This document shows positions 43,418-46,058 of a stretch of 46,058 bases of DNA, piece after piece. The stretch is from contig JBJKXM010000031.1 in assembly GCA_045561575.1 (NCBI GenBank), forward strand, positions 1 to 46,058. The letters are read 5' to 3'. The notes under the pieces were generated by a model. That model was given only the letters and a program-made list of their open reading frames with translations, was not told the origin of the DNA and made no database searches. The stretch comes from GCA-002715885 sp045561575. Its GTDB lineage: Bacteria > Bacteroidota > Bacteroidia > Flavobacteriales > BACL11. The stretch's first letter is position 1; the number at the start of each line of letters is the position of its first letter. The translations under genes were made by a program, and so were the position numbers.

Positions 43418-44308
43418 TTAGATAATTTTATTGATTTCTTTTGCAAGAAGTTTCGCGGAATTTGGGTTGTTTCTAAACCATAGTTCTGGTTCAATTAACT
43501 CTAGTTCTACAAGTGATATTTTATTATTGTTATCATAAACTATATCAACTCTTGCATAAACTGGCAGTTCAACACAACATTTTAAGGAATCTTCAGCAAA
43601 ATGAATTTCTTCATCGCTGGGATAGTATACCTCAACTTTTCCACCATGATCGTCTTGTACTCTAAAATCTCCTTCTTTTGCGATTTTTTTAACTGCATGC
43701 GTGAACTTTCCTGATATAAGAATTAAAGAGATCTCTCCATTTTTAGTAATATCTGTCATGAATTCTTGAAATAAAAAATCTTCTTCATTTATTAAATCAA
43801 GAAATAGACTTTCATAATTCAAATAATTGTTATGGTTGATTCTATATGTATGCCTAGCAGCTCCTGAAACCGTTGGTTTAATTATTGCTTCCTTCCAGTT
43901 AGTTTTTGAGAATAGATCTTTTAAAGATATTTTTTCTTTTCTCTTAATTAAAATAGTTCTGGGAATATTTATTCCCTTATTTTCTAAATCAAACAAATAG
44001 GTTTTATCAAGATTCCATTTTATTAGGCTATAAGAATTTATGAATCTAATATTCGATTTTGATTTTTCTAACCAATTAATAAAAAGACTAAAATTGTCAA
44101 AATAGTCCCATGTTGATCTAAAAATTGCAACTTTTGTTTTGTTACAATTACTGTCTATAGATTTCCAGTCTTTTATTAGTGTATTATGCCCTAATAGTTC
44201 TAATTCTTTTTTTAATAAATTATCTTCTGTAAGTACTTGTTGTATATACCAATCAATTGTTTTTGGATTTTCATATCTATGATCAGTTAATATAACAACA
44301 TCATTCAT
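43418..44308 (-). CDS. ATP-grasp domain protein (RimK/glutathione-synthetase-like)
   Basis: A 296-residue ATP-grasp protein. The N-terminal segment VVILTDHRYENPKTIDWYIQ is followed by a preATP-grasp part (FRSTWDYFDNFSLFINWLE), the ATP-grasp core with KPTVSGAARHTYRI (the lysine of the ATP-binding hinge), FLFQEFMTDITKNGEISLILI (the QEF and GExS pattern) and the C-terminal ARVDIVYDNNNKISLVELELIEPELWF, where the D, E and N of the metal site lie. It resembles the D-cycloserine ligase/RimK class that joins a carboxylate to an amine. The substrate is not known. The ATG follows the redoxin stop with no gap. Confidence 0.82.
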   Translation of the reverse strand: MNDVVILTDHRYENPKTIDWYIQQVLTEDNLLKKELELLGHNTLIKDWKSIDSNCNKTKVAIFRSTWDYFDNFSLFINWLEKSKSNIRFINSYSLIKWNLDKTYLFDLENKGINIPRTILIKRKEKISLKDLFSKTNWKEAIIKPTVSGAARHTYRINHNNYLNYESLFLDLINEEDFLFQEFMTDITKNGEISLILISGKFTHAVKKIAKEGDFRVQDDHGGKVEVYYPSDEEIHFAEDSLKCCVELPVYARVDIVYDNNNKISLVELELIEPELWFRNNPNSAKLLAKEINKII

Positions 44309-44932
44309 TTAGGGCTTAAATCTTTTAATACTACATCCAACAGGATTTGTTTCACTTACTTTAATTTTCTTTCCTTTTACAAGTTGAGTGATAGCGTCTT
44401 CTAAATAAAATTCTTTTACTTTATCAATATCTTCATAATTATCATCTATAGCTCCTTTATAAACTAATTGGTAATTTGAATTAAACATAAAGATATGTGG
44501 TGTTGTTTTAGCTCCAAAAGCATTAGCAAGTTTACTTTTTTCATCAAGTAAATAAGGAAATCTATAATTCATTTCTTTTGCGTGTTTTTTCATTTCATCA
44601 TACGAATCATCTCCATCACGTTTCTTGTAATTAGAATTAATATAAACTAAACCAAGATTGTTTTTCTTAGCAAGTTCCTCAGTTATCTTGTACCTATCTT
44701 CCCATTTAACTACAAATGGACAAGTGTTAGAAGTAAACAATACTATTATTCCATTTTTTTCAGTTAAAGTCTTTAAAGAGTAAGAAAAACCATTTATTGA
44801 TTTTAATTCATCTTCCATCAAAGGCATTTCAGCTTTTATTTCAAGTGTTTCAAACATTTCTTGATCTTGCTTTTTACTTTGCGCAAACATTAAAAAAGGT
44901 AGGCATAAAAGTGTAATTAATATTTTTTTCAT
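44309..44932 (-). CDS. Exported redoxin with a single CPF cysteine
   Basis: A 207-residue periplasmic thioredoxin-fold protein of the AhpC/TSA-redoxin type. The signal peptide MKKILITLLCLPFLMFAQ precedes an AhpC-like domain with FTSNTCPFVVKWEDRY (C71), where the second cysteine of a CxxC is replaced by Val, then FPYLLDEKSKLANAFGAKTTP and HIFMFNSNYQLVYKGAIDDN. A second conserved cysteine is near the C-terminus (GCSIKR, C200) and may resolve C71. This arrangement is known for a subgroup often found beside thioredoxin-like genes; its substrate is not known. It is joined without a gap to the ATP-grasp gene and lies two bases from the carboxypeptidase. Confidence 0.85.
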   Translation of the reverse strand: MKKILITLLCLPFLMFAQSKKQDQEMFETLEIKAEMPLMEDELKSINGFSYSLKTLTEKNGIIVLFTSNTCPFVVKWEDRYKITEELAKKNNLGLVYINSNYKKRDGDDSYDEMKKHAKEMNYRFPYLLDEKSKLANAFGAKTTPHIFMFNSNYQLVYKGAIDDNYEDIDKVKEFYLEDAITQLVKGKKIKVSETNPVGCSIKRFKP

Positions 44933-44934
44933 TT

Positions 44935-46058
44935 TTATTTATTTTTAATTATTATTTTTTTTGTTTTACTTCCATTTTCATGGACATCGATTTTTATTTT
45001 ATTTAGTTGATTCAGACTTTTTCTGCCAAGTAAATCTATAGATTTAGTTGATTTTTCGGATAAATTAATTTCCTCAATATTAACAAAATTTATCGGAACT
45101 AATTGAACGTTTAAGTAAGTTGTATTATTGTTTAAAATAGAGGCATTTATAGTTTTGCTATGGTATCCACTTTTACTAAATGTAAAAGAATAATTTCCTT
45201 GATATATATATCTATGGTAATTACCAATTGGTAAACTTGAATATATATGAGAGCTGTCAACGTCGTGGTTTGCTATCTCAACTCTAGCTTTAATTGGTAA
45301 GCCAGTAACACTATCAGTAATAATACCTCTTAATCCATATAGCGATTGTTCCATGTAATTATAAAATGATGGGTGAGTTGCATTCCAAAAAGAAGGGAGT
45401 TCTTGTGGGTTTGGGGTTTTGTCATTTGACAATTCTAATGTGAATTCTCTACAGTGTTTGTAGTAGTTCATATAATCTTGTCTACCACCATCAACTTCGT
45501 ACCAATCATAGCCATTAATAATACCATCATTATAATTTGTAAAGTAATTACCAGTGCCATAAAATTGACATGTATCTGCATATTCATTGCAAACATGCTG
45601 CCACCAACTGTCATCCGCAGTGAGTTGAGACCAGGTATCCCAAGGGTAATTAGCTACAACAGCACCAGTATGAAGGTTTGAAGATAAATTAAAATTGATT
45701 GTGTCAGAAAGTCCCATAAAAATTAAAGTTTCTTCTTGCCAAGGATTTCCATCAGGGTGAGGACCGTCTTGAGGATCTGGAAAGTTTCTATTTAAATCAA
45801 TAAAATTTGCATTTGATCTTGTTGCTCCCCATACATTACTATTACCTCCAGCATAGGCTCCATCTGGATTTGCTAGTGGGTTGATCCAAATATCAATTTC
45901 ATTTACTAGATAAGTTATGCGACTATTGGTATTATAATTGTTAAGAACATCATCTATAAACCTTAGCATTAGTACGTATCCAGTTAGTTCATCACCATGC
46001 ATTGATGAGGTATATAGGAAAGAAGGTTCATTTTCTTTTTGACCTACATTATCAGATA
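44935..46058 (-). CDS. M14 zinc carboxypeptidase, N-terminus cut by window edge
   Basis: The visible 373 codons continue to the right edge: the first in-frame ATG is at 46002, but 18 coding codons precede it (ending EPSFLYTSSMHGDE), so the true start is outside. The zinc site is MHGDELTG (H-x-x-E) and the third ligand SNLHTGAVV; the catalytic glutamate is in FTLELSNDKTP. Substrate-recognition NPLANPDGAYAGGN and RNFPDPQDG are typical of the carboxypeptidase N/E-like group. After the peptidase comes a carboxypeptidase-regulatory beta domain (LRGIITDSVTGLPIKARVE) and a short end with DLLGRKSLNQ and ENGSKTKKIIIKN, which resembles the last part of a T9SS sorting domain. It is expected outside the cytoplasm. 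Confidence 0.9.
   Translation of the reverse strand, partial: SDNVGQKENEPSFLYTSSMHGDELTGYVLMLRFIDDVLNNYNTNSRITYLVNEIDIWINPLANPDGAYAGGNSNVWGATRSNANFIDLNRNFPDPQDGPHPDGNPWQEETLIFMGLSDTINFNLSSNLHTGAVVANYPWDTWSQLTADDSWWQHVCNEYADTCQFYGTGNYFTNYNDGIINGYDWYEVDGGRQDYMNYYKHCREFTLELSNDKTPNPQELPSFWNATHPSFYNYMEQSLYGLRGIITDSVTGLPIKARVEIANHDVDSSHIYSSLPIGNYHRYIYQGNYSFTFSKSGYHSKTINASILNNNTTYLNVQLVPINFVNIEEINLSEKSTKSIDLLGRKSLNQLNKIKIDVHENGSKTKKIIIKNK

Noticed and set aside
43418..44932. Natural-product ligase cluster (ATP-grasp plus redoxin)
   Set aside because: Only two genes, with no precursor peptide, transporter or tailoring enzyme nearby; not enough to claim a biosynthetic cluster.
1..46058. Phage, transposon, integron, toxin-antitoxin or defence island
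   Set aside because: No integrase, transposase, terminal inverted repeats, phage structural genes or known defence domains were seen; nearly all genes are metabolic, envelope or housekeeping.

Overview
The window reads as a stretch of chromosome from a marine-type member of the Flavobacteriia (Bacteroidota). The evidence is very low G+C (estimated by eye at under one third), fused CcsBA cytochrome-c synthetase, fused alpha/beta 2-oxoacid dehydrogenase E1, the bacillithiol enzyme BshB1, a type IX secretion (T9SS) C-terminal sorting domain, families typical of the phylum (DUF349, DUF2520, DUF4159, DUF4920, ComA-like phosphosulfolactate synthase), almost no Shine-Dalgarno sequences, and repeated Bacteroidota -7 promoter boxes (TAnnTTTG). 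Coding density is very high. Genes meet as TAA-ATG with no gap, or overlap by 1-14 bp, and convergent genes often overlap at their stops. No gene-free stretch reaches 300 bases; the longest, about 200 bases, is 37107-37307.

Layout. 1-4464 (minus): promoter, comA-like, DUF368 lipid-carrier translocase, aroE; then DUF349 protein and uvrB (cut by the left edge). 4550-7059 (plus): glmM-type phosphohexomutase and a cysteine desulfurase. 7052-11699 (minus): Wza-like exporter, Wzc-like tyrosine autokinase with a Tyr/Gly tail, and an NhaC antiporter whose N-terminus has no normal start codon. 11733-14024 (minus): DUF2520 protein, UbiA-family prenyltransferase, Maf. 14125-17894 (plus): ccsBA and bshB1, closed by a strong bidirectional terminator. 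17942-21998 (minus): T9SS-exported Asp-box protein and a CopA copper ATPase. 22062-22136: tRNA-His with its own terminator. 22169-26932 (minus): DPP IV peptidase, POT peptide transporter and two exported thioredoxin-like proteins. 26989-31272 (plus): GlcD-like flavin oxidase, hisS and hutH; the last two are joined without a gap. 31269-34247 (minus): pckA, rsmE, DUF4159. 34368-35696 (plus): saccharopine dehydrogenase-like. 35688-37106 (minus): rpsP with a large hexapeptide-repeat tail, then rimM. 37308-40741 (plus): fused E1, murQ and a small membrane protein. 40724-42738 (minus): GNAT, DUF4920 lipoprotein, cytochrome c'-like lipoprotein, mnmD. 42824-43417 (plus): yceI. 43418-46058 (minus): M14 carboxypeptidase (cut by the right edge), redoxin, ATP-grasp protein.

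Together the genes describe an aerobic heterotroph that uses peptides and amino acids: periplasmic DPP IV and M14 carboxypeptidase, POT uptake, HutH, a branched-chain-type 2-oxoacid dehydrogenase, saccharopine-type dehydrogenase and PckA for gluconeogenesis. It exports a surface polysaccharide and secretes proteins by T9SS. I found no phage, transposon, CRISPR array, toxin-antitoxin or recognisable defence cluster, and no gene set I would call a new system. The most unusual items are the 22-copy hexapeptide tail on ribosomal protein S16, the start-less nhaC lying in the same frame as the preceding wzc stop, the hisS-hutH fusion-like operon, and a cytochrome c'-like lipoprotein beside a DUF4920 protein.
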